Shown here: positions 33,583 through 41,802 of the stretch, in pieces
Layout: each line of letters opens with the position of its first letter
Numbering within the stretch: the first letter of the stretch is position 1
Source of the DNA: Bacillota bacterium
GTDB taxonomy: Bacteria; Bacillota; Dehalobacteriia; UBA4068; UBA4997
Assembly: GCA_017397935.1 (NCBI GenBank)
Contig: JAFQHN010000024.1
Coordinates: forward strand, 1-64,000
Reading direction: 5' to 3'
DNA: 64,000 nt
The notes under the pieces: generated by a model
Seen by the model: only the letters and a program-made list of their open reading frames with translations
Database searches by the model: none
What the model was told of the DNA's origin: nothing
Position numbers and translations under genes: made by a program

Positions 33583-35832
33583 TTATTTGCGGTAAAGCAG
33601 ACGGATGGAATTCAGCAGGCAAAGCATGGCCACGCCGGTATCGGCAAAGACGGCCAGCCACAGGTTGGCGTCACCGTTAAGCCCCTGCCAAACCACCAGC
33701 AGCTTTACGGCCAGAGCAAAGTAAATATTTTGCCAGGCCACACGGCAGGTGCTTTGGGCCAGCGAGATTACCTGCGGAATGGCCTGCACGCGGTTGGTCA
33801 TAAAAACCACATCGGCGGCTTCCAGAGCGGCGTCGGCACCGCTGCCCATGGCTGCCCCCACATCTGCACCGGCTAGCACGGGCGCATCGTTTATGCCATC
33901 CCCCACAAACAGCACGCGGCCCCGTCGGCTGCGGATTTCCTGTAATGTTTGCAGCTTATCCTGTGGCAGCAGGTGGGCGTGTACCTCATCAATGCCGGCG
34001 TGTGCAGCCACAGCGTTGGCGCTGCCTGCGGTGTCACCCGTCAGCATGGCGGTGTGGATACCTTGCTTTTGCAGCAATTTTACGGCAGCGGCGGCGTCCT
34101 CTTTTATGCTGTCATCAATGATTAAATGCCCTGCGAATTGGCCGTTTACCGCCACCAGCACCTCGGCTCCGGATTCCTCCGGCCGGTATGCACTTAAATC
34201 AACACCGAATTCGGCCAGCAGCTTTTGGTTGCCGCACAGCACTTCGCCCTGTTCGGTGGTGGCTTTGATACCGTGTCCGGCAATTTCTTCCACCTTGGTG
34301 GGGTGGGCTATGCGCAGATTGCGCTCTCTGGCGGCGGCTGCAATACCGGCGGCTATGGGGTGGGTGGAGGATAACTCGCAGGCGGCGGCAATTTGCAGCA
34401 GCTCATCGGCCGAAAAGTCGGCGGCGGGCATAATTTTTTGCACGGTAAATTGGCCGTGAGTCAGCGTACCGGTTTTGTCCAGCACCACGGCATTGATTTT
34501 GGCCAGCGCTTCAATGGCAGAGCCGCCCTTGAACAAAATGCCCTGCCTGGATGCCGCCCCAATGCCGGAGAAAAAGGCCAGCGGAACGGAGAGCACCAGC
34601 GCACAGGGGCAGCTGATCACCAAAAATGTCAGCGCGGTTTTCAGCCAATACAGCCATTCTCCCTGCATGATAAGCGGCGGCAGCACGGCCACGCCCATGG
34701 CCAGCGCCACCACCAGCGGCGTATAAATGCGGGCAAAGCGGGTGATGAAGCGGTCTATCTGCGGTTTGCTGGCGGCGGCGTTTTCCACGGCGTCCAAAAT
34801 TCGGCTGACTGTGGAATCCTGCAATACCTTTTCCACGCGCATGGTCAAACGGCCGGAGATATTTACGCAGCCGGAGATTACCGGGGAACCTGAGGCAACA
34901 GCCTGCGGCAGCGGCTCACCGGTAACGGGTGCGGTGTCCACGCTGCTTTCGCCGGTGATAATTACGCCGTCCAGCGGTATGCGGTCGCCGGGGCGCATCA
35001 GCAAAATGTCACCCACCTGCGCATCCTCGGCGGCGATAATCTGCTCATCATTGCCCACCAGCCGCGTTATCACATCGGGGCGCAGCTCGGCAGCAGTCAT
35101 AATCTGACGGCGGCTTTGGGCTACGGCCCGGTGCTCAAAAAACTCGCCGATGCGATAAAACAGCATTACGCCCACGGCCTCGGGGTACTCTTGGATACCA
35201 AAAGCGCCCAGAGTGGCAATACTCATCAAAAAATTCTCGTCGAAAACCTGCCCCCGGCGGATGTTGCCAAGAGCCGTCAGCAGAACACGCCCACCCAGCA
35301 GCAGATAAGCGGCCACAAAAATCGGCAAAGCGGCAGGCAAGTTAAGATAAGCAAACAGCAGACCCACGGCAAACAGCGCCGCACCGGCCATAATGCTCCA
35401 TGGCGATTCGTTTTTTTCCATTTCCTCAGCCTTGGCCAATTTCTTGGGGATAACCACAATGTCCGGCTCCAAATCGGTGCAGATGGCGCTGATTTGCGGC
35501 AGTAGGGCTTCGGGGTCAGCAGCATCCAGACGCAGCTGGCGGGTGGCAAAGGTAATGCCGGCGTTTTTTACCCCAGGCAGCTTCCTGATACGCTGCTCAA
35601 TTTTGGACGCACAGTTGGCGCATCCCAAATTTTGCAGAATGAAAATATGCTGCCCTGTATCATGCTCATGCTCGTGTTCATGTTCATGGTGGTGTTCGTG
35701 TTGGTGTTCTGTATGTTCATGTTCTGTATGCTCATGGTGGCAATCACAGCCGTGGTGATGCTCATGCTCATGTTCGTGTTCATTACAGCAGCCGTGTGCG
35801 TGTCCATGATGATGTCCATGATGATGTGGCAT
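33583..35832 (-). CDS. Zinc/cadmium/lead-exporting P1B-type ATPase with His-rich N-terminus
   Basis: A 749-residue heavy-metal pump. The first ~65 residues are a His/Glu-rich tail of repeating HEHEHEHHHG- and TEHEHTEHQ-like units. An HMA domain follows with the metal site GCANCASK (about 73-80). The ATPase core has TGE (actuator), the membrane SCPCAL motif (about 405), the phosphorylation site DKTGTLTHG (about 450), an HP motif (STHPIAAG) and GDGINDAPVLAGADVGAAMG. The last membrane helices carry Lys (ALAVKLL) and Asp (VFADTG), as in ZntA-type Zn/Cd/Pb pumps rather than copper pumps. GGGGAGG precedes the ATG at 35832. Its promoter region contains an ArsR/SmtB-type operator. Confidence 0.93.
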   Translation of the reverse strand: MPHHHGHHHGHAHGCCNEHEHEHEHHHGCDCHHEHTEHEHTEHQHEHHHEHEHEHEHDTGQHIFILQNLGCANCASKIEQRIRKLPGVKNAGITFATRQLRLDAADPEALLPQISAICTDLEPDIVVIPKKLAKAEEMEKNESPWSIMAGAALFAVGLLFAYLNLPAALPIFVAAYLLLGGRVLLTALGNIRRGQVFDENFLMSIATLGAFGIQEYPEAVGVMLFYRIGEFFEHRAVAQSRRQIMTAAELRPDVITRLVGNDEQIIAAEDAQVGDILLMRPGDRIPLDGVIITGESSVDTAPVTGEPLPQAVASGSPVISGCVNISGRLTMRVEKVLQDSTVSRILDAVENAAASKPQIDRFITRFARIYTPLVVALAMGVAVLPPLIMQGEWLYWLKTALTFLVISCPCALVLSVPLAFFSGIGAASRQGILFKGGSAIEALAKINAVVLDKTGTLTHGQFTVQKIMPAADFSADELLQIAAACELSSTHPIAAGIAAAARERNLRIAHPTKVEEIAGHGIKATTEQGEVLCGNQKLLAEFGVDLSAYRPEESGAEVLVAVNGQFAGHLIIDDSIKEDAAAAVKLLQKQGIHTAMLTGDTAGSANAVAAHAGIDEVHAHLLPQDKLQTLQEIRSRRGRVLFVGDGINDAPVLAGADVGAAMGSGADAALEAADVVFMTNRVQAIPQVISLAQSTCRVAWQNIYFALAVKLLVVWQGLNGDANLWLAVFADTGVAMLCLLNSIRLLYRK

Positions 35833-35877
35833 ATATTTAACCTCCCCGGCAGAAGATTTTCTCGCAAATATTATCAA

Positions 35878-35893
35878 ATGAACATTTGTTCAT
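35878..35893 (-). promoter_or_regulatory. ArsR/SmtB-type metal-responsive operator
   Basis: ATGAACA-TT-TGTTCAT is a perfect 7-2-7 palindrome. It matches the ArsR/SmtB family operator core (ATGAACA-N2-TGTTCAT) used by zinc and cadmium sensors. It lies 12 bp downstream of the minus-strand -10 at 35905-35910, so a bound repressor would block the pump gene and release on metal binding. Confidence 0.75.
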
Positions 35894-35904
35894 GTGTTTA
35901 CTTT

Positions 35905-35933
35905 ATGATAAGCCCATTCTGTCAATTTGTCAA
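35905..35933 (-). promoter_or_regulatory. Promoter of the P-type ATPase gene
   Basis: On the minus strand TTGACA (35933-35928), 17-bp spacer, TATCAT (35910-35905). A second TTGACA is offset by 8 bp. Confidence 0.7.
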
Positions 35934-35956
35934 TCATTTTGCCGCAAATTCGGCGC

Positions 35957-35987
35957 AAAAAAACGGCCGGGATAGGCGCCCGACCGT
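35957..35987 (-). terminator. rqcH terminator
   Basis: On the minus strand ACGGTCGGG pairs with CCCGGCCGT (one G-U pair) across a 7-nt loop, then seven T. Confidence 0.8.
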
Positions 35988-36012
35988 TTGATTTAATATG
36001 CAGTTTGGCGGT

Positions 36013-37791
36013 TTAATCAGTGCCGTTTTCGTTGGCAGTTTCGTTGGCAGTTTCAATCGGCTGCAAATCCTTGGGGGTAACATACAGCGTTTGCTGCTCA
36101 AAATAAATCACCATGCCGGGTTTGGCGCCGTTGGGTTTCTTAACATTTTTAACGGCGGTGTAATCAACCGGCACTTTGTCAGCCTCGCGGGCCTGGCTGT
36201 GGCGGGCGGCCAGCGCAGCGGCTTCCGCCAGCGCTGTATCGCTGAAATCGCGGTTCGGCTCGCGGCGCAAGATTACATGGCTGCCCGGTATCTTCTGGGT
36301 ATGGAACCACAAATCCTCTTTGTCGGCAATTTTGCCGGTAAGGCGGTCATTCTGGCGGTTGTTGCGCCCCAGCAGCACCGTAAACCCATCGCTGGTGCGG
36401 AATTTTTCCGGCTCTTTTCGGGCGGCCGACTTGGCTTTGGGTTGGTTCTGTTGGCGCTTCAAATAGCCTGCATCCTGCATCTCCTGCGCGGTGGCCAGCA
36501 AATCTGCGGTGTTTTCGGCTTCGGCCAGCGCAACCAGCAGGCTTTCCACATATTCCAGCTCGCTGCGGTTGGCATCCAGCTGCTGCTTGATTTGGCGCTC
36601 GGTTTTCTTGGCCTTGTTGTAGCGGTGAAAATAGCGTTTGGCGTTATCCACCGCCGAAAGCTCAGGTTTCAGGTGAATTTTTACCTCTTTTTCCGGCTCA
36701 TAAAAATCGGGCAGGGCAATTTCCGTCTGCCCTGGTTTAATCATGTGCAGATAAGCCATAAGCAGGTCACCGGCGTTTTTGTACTTGTCGGCCTCCACCG
36801 CATCGGCATAATCAGCTTCTTCCAGCTTGATTTTTTTGGTCAGCCGCTGTTGTTCTCTGGTCAGCAGCTTATGCAGGTGACTATGCTCACCGGTAAATGC
36901 CTGCCTGTCCTGTCGTCTTTGGTAAAATGCGTCCAGCGCCTCGCTCATCGTGGCGAACTGTTGGTGAGGTTGGGCATCCTCCGGCGGCAGGGCGTAAAAA
37001 TCCTGCCAGGCGTGTTTTTGGCCCAGCAGTACCGGCTGAAAGCCGCCGTTTTCAATGATTGCGGCCAGCTTTTGCAGCTGCTCATGCAGGCGGGTGAGTT
37101 CATATTCGCCCAGTTCTTCGCTGTTTGCCCAATCCGCCAAGCCGCAAAGCGCACAAATTTTGCGGCAAAGATATGGGGATAGACCGGCCACATTGGTTTG
37201 CAGCAGGCGGGCAGGGGATTGCTGTAAATCGCTGTTTAACAGGGCCTCAGCCAGTTGCTCGGCGGTCAAGGCACTCCACAGCGGCTTATCACTTGGCGGC
37301 GGCGGCAGATAAGGCACCCCCGGCAGTACCTCGCGGTAGCGCGAAACCATGTGGGTGTAGCGTCTGGCTGCGTCGATAATCAAATTGGTGTCGGCGTCCA
37401 GCAAAATCAGGTTGCTGTGCTTGCCCATAACCTCCAACATCAGGCGGCGGTTGGTGGGCTGGCCGATTTCATCGTGGGCGGCAAAATCCATTTGCACTAC
37501 ACGCTCGCCCGGCAGTTGGACGATATTGGTGAGCCGTGCGCCGTCAAGGTGTTTACGCAGCACCATACAGAACAGCGGTGGCTTGGCAGGGTTGTCATAG
37601 GTGCGGTCGGTCAACTGGATTCGTCCGTCTACGGGGTGGGCGGAGAGTAACAGTTTGCAGTTGCCCTGCGGCCCATAGCAGCGCAGCAGCACCGAGAAAC
37701 GGTCTGGTTGGTGGATTTTGGTCAGCTTACTGCCTGCAAGCTGTTTGCAATCATGCACCGCGGCCGCCATTGTCAATGTATCAAAAGGCAT
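36013..37791 (-). CDS. rqcH: Ribosome-quality-control protein RqcH (NFACT family)
   Basis: This 592-residue protein binds stalled 50S subunits and recruits alanyl-tRNA to add C-terminal Ala tails to nascent chains. Domains: NFACT-N from the start (MPFDTLTMAAAVHDCKQLAG, with LLSAHPVDGRIQLTD and FCMVLRKHLDGARL), a long charged coiled coil (about 270-430), and the C-terminal NFACT-R domain (FRTSDGFTVLLGRNNRQNDRLTG...ADKEDLWFHTQKIPGSHVILRR). Older annotations call it a fibronectin-binding protein. The start at 37791 has CAGGAG 7 nt upstream. The gene is divergent from yicC and ends in its own terminator. Confidence 0.93.
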   Translation of the reverse strand: MPFDTLTMAAAVHDCKQLAGSKLTKIHQPDRFSVLLRCYGPQGNCKLLLSAHPVDGRIQLTDRTYDNPAKPPLFCMVLRKHLDGARLTNIVQLPGERVVQMDFAAHDEIGQPTNRRLMLEVMGKHSNLILLDADTNLIIDAARRYTHMVSRYREVLPGVPYLPPPPSDKPLWSALTAEQLAEALLNSDLQQSPARLLQTNVAGLSPYLCRKICALCGLADWANSEELGEYELTRLHEQLQKLAAIIENGGFQPVLLGQKHAWQDFYALPPEDAQPHQQFATMSEALDAFYQRRQDRQAFTGEHSHLHKLLTREQQRLTKKIKLEEADYADAVEADKYKNAGDLLMAYLHMIKPGQTEIALPDFYEPEKEVKIHLKPELSAVDNAKRYFHRYNKAKKTERQIKQQLDANRSELEYVESLLVALAEAENTADLLATAQEMQDAGYLKRQQNQPKAKSAARKEPEKFRTSDGFTVLLGRNNRQNDRLTGKIADKEDLWFHTQKIPGSHVILRREPNRDFSDTALAEAAALAARHSQAREADKVPVDYTAVKNVKKPNGAKPGMVIYFEQQTLYVTPKDLQPIETANETANENGTD

Positions 37792-37850
37792 AATGATCTC
37801 CTGAAATTCTATCAAATTACATCAAAAATTAGTGGTAAAACATACTTATT

Positions 37851-37879
37851 ATATTATCGCAAATTAAGCAGGAAAACAA
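37851..37879 (-). promoter_or_regulatory. rqcH promoter
   Basis: On the minus strand TTGTTT (37879-37874), 17-bp spacer, TAATAT (37856-37851), about 60 bp before the rqcH start. The rest of the gap to 38072 is very AT-rich; I see no convincing forward promoter in it. Confidence 0.55.
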
Positions 37880-38072
37880 GTGTCACCGTAAATCTATCCC
37901 AAATTGCCGTTAAATATTAAATCAACCTGAAATATCGCTGTCAAAATTTAACATTATATGCGGCAAAACGCGCCATTATAAAAATTTTAATAAATAAAAT
38001 GGCAGAAAAACACCATTTTAGCAGGAATTTTACAAATTTTTATAGAATAATTAAAGGCTAATTAGGAGGACT

Positions 38073-38141
38073 ATGCCCACAGATAGTTTGGTGCATGGTC
38101 TGCCGCAGGTTTGGGAGGTTGTTTTATGGTCAAAAGCATGA
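38073..38141 (+). CDS. Short leader ORF overlapping yicC
   Basis: An ATG at 38073 has an ideal AGGAGG (38064-38069) and opens a 22-codon frame (MPTDSLVHGLPQVWEVVLWSKA) that runs past the yicC start (38126) in a different frame and stops at 38141. The overlap would couple or attenuate yicC translation. No conserved family is recognised. The strong ribosome site is the main support. Confidence 0.4.
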   Translation: MPTDSLVHGLPQVWEVVLWSKA

Positions 38142-39007
38142 CCGGCTTTGGGCGCGGTATTGCCCAGGGCGAGCGTTATAAGATGACGGTAGAAATCAAA
38201 TCCGTCAATAACCGTTATCTGGAAGTTGCTTTGCACGCTCCCAGACTGATTTTGTTTCTGGAATCCGCTGTCAAAACACAGATTGCCCGTTATGCCGAGC
38301 GAGGCAAGGTTGATGTTTATGTGCAGCTGGAAACCGTGGGTGAGGCTCTGCCCCAGCTGAAAACCGACAAAGCTCTGGCTGTTGCTTATGTCGAGGCCGC
38401 TGCTGAGATTGCCGAGGCCACCGGTATGGCTGATAAATTGACGCTGGCCCAGCTTTTGCAGCTGCCCGGTATGTTCAGTATGGAAAAACCCGAGGACGAT
38501 TTGGAGGCTATCGAGGACGTTTTGATGTCGGCGCTGTCTCAGGCTTTGCAGGGGTTTGCCGATATGCGTGCGCTGGAAGGCGAGCGTTTGGCCAATGATT
38601 TGCTGGGCCGCCGTGCAACTGTCTGCGGCTATGTGGAGCAGATCGAACAACTCTCCGAGCAGGTCGTGCGTGATTATCAGGCCAAGCTTACTGCCCGAAT
38701 TGCTGAGTTGTTGGTCGGCACTGCCCAGCTGGATGAGAGCCGTCTGGCTAACGAGGTGGCGTATTTTGCTGACCGTGCCTGTATCAACGAGGAGCTGGTG
38801 CGCCTGCACAGCCATTTGCAGCAGTTGGCGGATTTGCTGCAATCTGACGGTGCCTGCGGCCGCAAGCTGGATTTTCTGATGCAGGAGCTTAACCGCGAGG
38901 TAAACACCATCGGCTCCAAGGCCAATTATCTGGCCATCAGCACTCTGGTTATCGACGCCAAGAGTGAGCTGGAAAAAATTCGTGAGCAAATCCAGAATAT
39001 TGAATAA
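38126..39007 (+). CDS. yicC: YicC/YloC family endoribonuclease
   Basis: This 293-residue protein has the N-terminal YicC domain starting MVKSMTGFGRG and containing KSVNNRYLEV, and a C-terminal DUF1732 domain ending RKLDFLMQELNREVNTIGSKAN...LVIDAKSELEKIREQIQNIE. Family members are ring-forming RNases. GGGAGG about 8 nt upstream supports the ATG at 38126. It heads the run yicC-mihF-remA-gmk-rpoZ-coaBC-metK, the normal yicC-remA-gmk neighbourhood with mihF added. Confidence 0.92.
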   Translation: MVKSMTGFGRGIAQGERYKMTVEIKSVNNRYLEVALHAPRLILFLESAVKTQIARYAERGKVDVYVQLETVGEALPQLKTDKALAVAYVEAAAEIAEATGMADKLTLAQLLQLPGMFSMEKPEDDLEAIEDVLMSALSQALQGFADMRALEGERLANDLLGRRATVCGYVEQIEQLSEQVVRDYQAKLTARIAELLVGTAQLDESRLANEVAYFADRACINEELVRLHSHLQQLADLLQSDGACGRKLDFLMQELNREVNTIGSKANYLAISTLVIDAKSELEKIREQIQNIE

Positions 39008-39089
39008 CCCAAAATCAAAGAATAAGCCTGTGTCGGGGCTTTGAACAGCCGGCAGAAGATCAAAAATTTTGCAGAAAGGTCGTTTTATT

Positions 39090-39401
39090 ATGTCTATTCC
39101 CAAGCTTACAAGTGCCGAAAGAAGCGAAGCCTTGAAGAAGGCCCAGCAGATGAGAAGTTTGCGTGCCGATGTACGCCGCCGTTTGAAGGAGGGTGCTCTT
39201 ACTCTTAAAGAGGTTTTGGAGCAGGCCGATGATGAAATTATTGGCAAAATGCGCGTAAAATACCTGTTGGAGAGTCTGCCGCAGGTGGGCAAAATCACTG
39301 CCGTTAAGATTATGAACGAAATAGGCATTGATGAGGTCCGCCGTGTTCAGGGTTTGGGCAGCCGCCAGAAGGCTGATTTGCTGCTGAAATTTGACAAATA
39401 A
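39090..39401 (+). CDS. mihF: Integration host factor, actinobacterial type (MihF)
   Basis: This 103-residue basic protein belongs to the helix-rich H2TH-containing mIHF family: SAERSEALKKAQQMRSLRADVRRRLKEGALTLKEVLEQ (read in parts) followed by VKYLLESLPQVGKITAVKIMNEIGI and QGLGSRQKADLLLKF. The LPQVGKITAVKIMNEIGI region (about residues 64-81) is the DNA-binding H2TH element. mIHF binds and compacts DNA; in Mycobacterium it precedes gmk, rpoZ, coaBC and metK, and the same order is kept here. The ATG at 39090 has GAAAGG upstream at loose spacing. Confidence 0.9.
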   Translation: MSIPKLTSAERSEALKKAQQMRSLRADVRRRLKEGALTLKEVLEQADDEIIGKMRVKYLLESLPQVGKITAVKIMNEIGIDEVRRVQGLGSRQKADLLLKFDK

Positions 39402-39434
39402 TTTGCCGTTATCACCATTAAAGGGGGATTATTC

Positions 39435-39698
39435 GTGACATCGTTGATTAACATAGGCTTCGGTAATATGGTTGCTGCCGAGCGTGTGGTAGCCATTGTC
39501 AGCCCGGAATCTGCACCCATCAAGCGCATTATTCAGGATGCCAGAGAGGGGCACGGTACCTTGGTGGACGCAACTTACGGCCGCCGTACCCGGGCTGTGC
39601 TGGTAATGGACAGCGGGCATATTGTGCTTTCTCCCATCCAGCCCGAGACTATTTCGCATCGTTTTGTGTATAATGATTTGGAGGTGTGTGATGACTGA
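39435..39698 (+). CDS. remA: Extracellular matrix regulator RemA (DUF370)
   Basis: An 87-residue RemA/YlzA protein: [29 protein letters not shown], then [23 protein letters not shown], typical of the family. In Bacillus it binds DNA and activates biofilm matrix and osmoprotection genes. GTG start at 39435 with AAAGGGGG upstream. Its 3' end overlaps gmk by 8 bp, so the two are probably coupled. Confidence 0.95.
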   Translation: MTSLINIGFGNMVAAERVVAIVSPESAPIKRIIQDAREGHGTLVDATYGRRTRAVLVMDSGHIVLSPIQPETISHRFVYNDLEVCDD

Positions 39699-40266
39699 AA
39701 CCAAGGCATCGCTTTATGTAATTTCCGGCCCGTCCGGTGTGGGCAAGGGCACCGTGTGCAAGGCACTGCTGTCCCGTGATGACAGTCTGGCCTATTCTGT
39801 TTCGGCTACCACCCGCCAGCGTCGCCCCGATGAGATTGACGGAGTTCATTATCATTTCCTCACCAAAGAGGATTTTATGGCCCGGGTGGAGCGCGGAGAA
39901 TTTCTGGAATGGGCCAATGTTTATGAGAATTGCTACGGCACGCTGAAATCTTTTGTGCTGGAACAATTAGCCTCCGGTAAAGATGTGGTGTTGGAGATCG
40001 ATACCAACGGCGCTTTGCAGGTAAAAAAGCTGATGCCGGAAGCTGTGCTGGTTTTTCTGGCGCCGCCGAGTGCCGAGGAGCTGCTGAGCCGCTTGCAGGG
40101 CCGGGAAACCGAAACCGCCGAGGAAATTGCCAAACGCCAGAAATGCCTGGAATTTGAATTATCCCAGCAGGTTTTCTATGATTACACCGTTGTAAATGAC
40201 GAGGTGGAGCGTGCGGTCGATGAGATCCGCCAGATTATCGCTCGCCGTCATGCAGGTCAAAAATAA
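39691..40266 (+). CDS. gmk: Guanylate kinase
   Basis: This 191-residue enzyme phosphorylates GMP to GDP. P-loop [15 protein letters not shown] (about residue 11), the GMP-binding stretch [19 protein letters not shown] (about 40), and the lid-region REGEFLEW-like [18 protein letters not shown] are present. The ATG at 39691 has GGAGGTG 5 nt before; a longer upstream frame within remA is rejected. Confidence 0.97.
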   Translation: MTETKASLYVISGPSGVGKGTVCKALLSRDDSLAYSVSATTRQRRPDEIDGVHYHFLTKEDFMARVERGEFLEWANVYENCYGTLKSFVLEQLASGKDVVLEIDTNGALQVKKLMPEAVLVFLAPPSAEELLSRLQGRETETAEEIAKRQKCLEFELSQQVFYDYTVVNDEVERAVDEIRQIIARRHAGQK

Positions 40267-40323
40267 TTTTGCCTGCCGCAGATTATTCTATAACATACTT
40301 TAACAACAATTCAGGAGGACACT

Positions 40324-40524
40324 ATGAATAAGCCTTATATCGACAGTATCACCACCAAATCCGATTCCAAATATGAGCTGATCGTGGCCGCCGCCAAGCG
40401 TGCCCGTCAGATTACGCTGGATGAGCCCGATTTGACTCGCTCCGGCAAAATCAACCCGGTTTCTCAGGCCTTGAAGGAAATCGACGAGGACATTGTTACC
40501 TGGGATACCGAGTCTGAGGACTAA
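40324..40524 (+). CDS. rpoZ: RNA polymerase omega subunit
   Basis: A 66-residue small subunit of RNA polymerase that assists beta-prime folding. The KYELIVAAAKRARQI motif (about 17-31) is the omega signature, followed by NPVSQALKEIDEDIV. AGGAGGAC precedes the ATG. Position between gmk and coaBC is canonical. Length is typical of Bacillota omega. Confidence 0.95.
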   Translation: MNKPYIDSITTKSDSKYELIVAAAKRARQITLDEPDLTRSGKINPVSQALKEIDEDIVTWDTESED

Positions 40525-40551
40525 TATCTTATCAAAGAAGAGGGTAATAAA

Positions 40552-41763
40552 ATGTTTGCAAATAAAAAGGTTGTGCTGGGCATCAGCGGCGGTATTGCGG
40601 CCTATAAAGCGGCTGATATTGCCAGTTGGCTGACCAAAAACGGTGCTGACGTGCGCTGTGTGATGACCAAACACGCCACCGAATTTATTTCCCCGGTGGT
40701 GCTGCAAGCTTTAACCGGCCATGCTGTGGTGCAGGAGGAGTTTGTGACCGGCCCCGGTTGGGGTATCGTGCATATTGATACCGCAGCCGATGCCGATTTG
40801 CTGGTAATTATACCGGCCACCGCCAACATTATTGCCAAAATTGCCAACGGTATCGCCGATGATGCGCTGACATCCACGGTGCTGGCGGCCACCTGCCCCT
40901 GCATGGTTGCCCCCGCCATGAACACCAATATGTACCGCAACGCTGCCACGCAGCACAATCTGCAAGTTTTGGCCGAGCGCGGCTGGCATATCTTAAAACC
41001 AGCCTGCGGGCATTTGGCCTGCGGTACGGTGGGAGAGGGTAAACTTCCTGCTGTGGAGGTTATCGAGGAGGAAATTACCGGCCTGCTGCTGCCCCGCCGT
41101 GATTTTGCCGGCCAAAAGGTGCTGGTAACTGCCGGCCCTACATCTGAGCCCATCGATCCCGTGCGTTATATCAGCAATCGCAGCAGCGGCAAAATGGGTT
41201 ATGCCATCGCCGAGGCTGCTGTCGCCCGCGGCGCCGAGGTGGTGCTGGTAAGCGGCCGTACCAATTTGCAGCCGCCCAAGGGCGTGCGTTTGGTTAATAT
41301 CGGCAGCGCACAGCAGATGTTGGAGGCTGTGCTGGCCGAGTATGAAACCTGTGATGTGGTTATCAAGGCGGCAGCTGTGGCGGATTACCGCGTGGCCACC
41401 CCCGCTGACCATAAAATCAAAAAGACGGATGACACCGATGAACTGGTGCTGCATCTGGTGAAGAACCCCGATATTCTGGCTGAGCTGGGTCGCCGCAAAC
41501 AGCATCAATTATTGGTGGGCTTTGCGGCCGAAACCAACAATGTGGAGGAGTACGCCAAGAAGAAGCTGGTGAAGAAAAACACCGATTTGCTGGTGGCCAA
41601 TGATGTCAGCCGCCCGGACGCCGGTTTTGATGTGGACACCAATCAGGTGATTATTTTCTCCGCTGACGGCGGCAAAATTACCCCTCCTCTGGCCAGCAAG
41701 CGCAAGACTGCCGATTATATTCTGGATGCGGTGCAGGATAAGCTGGCTGCCCGCAGCAAATAA
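40552..41763 (+). CDS. coaBC: Bifunctional phosphopantothenoylcysteine decarboxylase/synthetase
   Basis: This 403-residue bifunctional coenzyme A enzyme has an N-terminal FMN decarboxylase (CoaC; GISGGIAAYKAADIAS, VAPAMNTNMYRNAATQ, CGHLACGTVGEGKLP, about residues 1-180) and a C-terminal CTP-dependent ligase (CoaB; VLVTAGPTSEPIDPVRYISNRSSGKMGYAIAEAA, read in parts, and KAAAVADYRVA...KIKK). Both active-site regions are intact. It follows rpoZ by 27 bp. Confidence 0.97.
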   Translation: MFANKKVVLGISGGIAAYKAADIASWLTKNGADVRCVMTKHATEFISPVVLQALTGHAVVQEEFVTGPGWGIVHIDTAADADLLVIIPATANIIAKIANGIADDALTSTVLAATCPCMVAPAMNTNMYRNAATQHNLQVLAERGWHILKPACGHLACGTVGEGKLPAVEVIEEEITGLLLPRRDFAGQKVLVTAGPTSEPIDPVRYISNRSSGKMGYAIAEAAVARGAEVVLVSGRTNLQPPKGVRLVNIGSAQQMLEAVLAEYETCDVVIKAAAVADYRVATPADHKIKKTDDTDELVLHLVKNPDILAELGRRKQHQLLVGFAAETNNVEEYAKKKLVKKNTDLLVANDVSRPDAGFDVDTNQVIIFSADGGKITPPLASKRKTADYILDAVQDKLAARSK

Positions 41764-41802
41764 ACAGTTAATATAGTTTTGATAAAAATTGAGGTTTTAC
41801 AA

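Noticed and set aside
35625-35832. CRISPR or minisatellite at the His-rich tract
   Set aside because: The repeat is in-frame codon repetition for His and Glu without equal spacers, so it is a coding feature.
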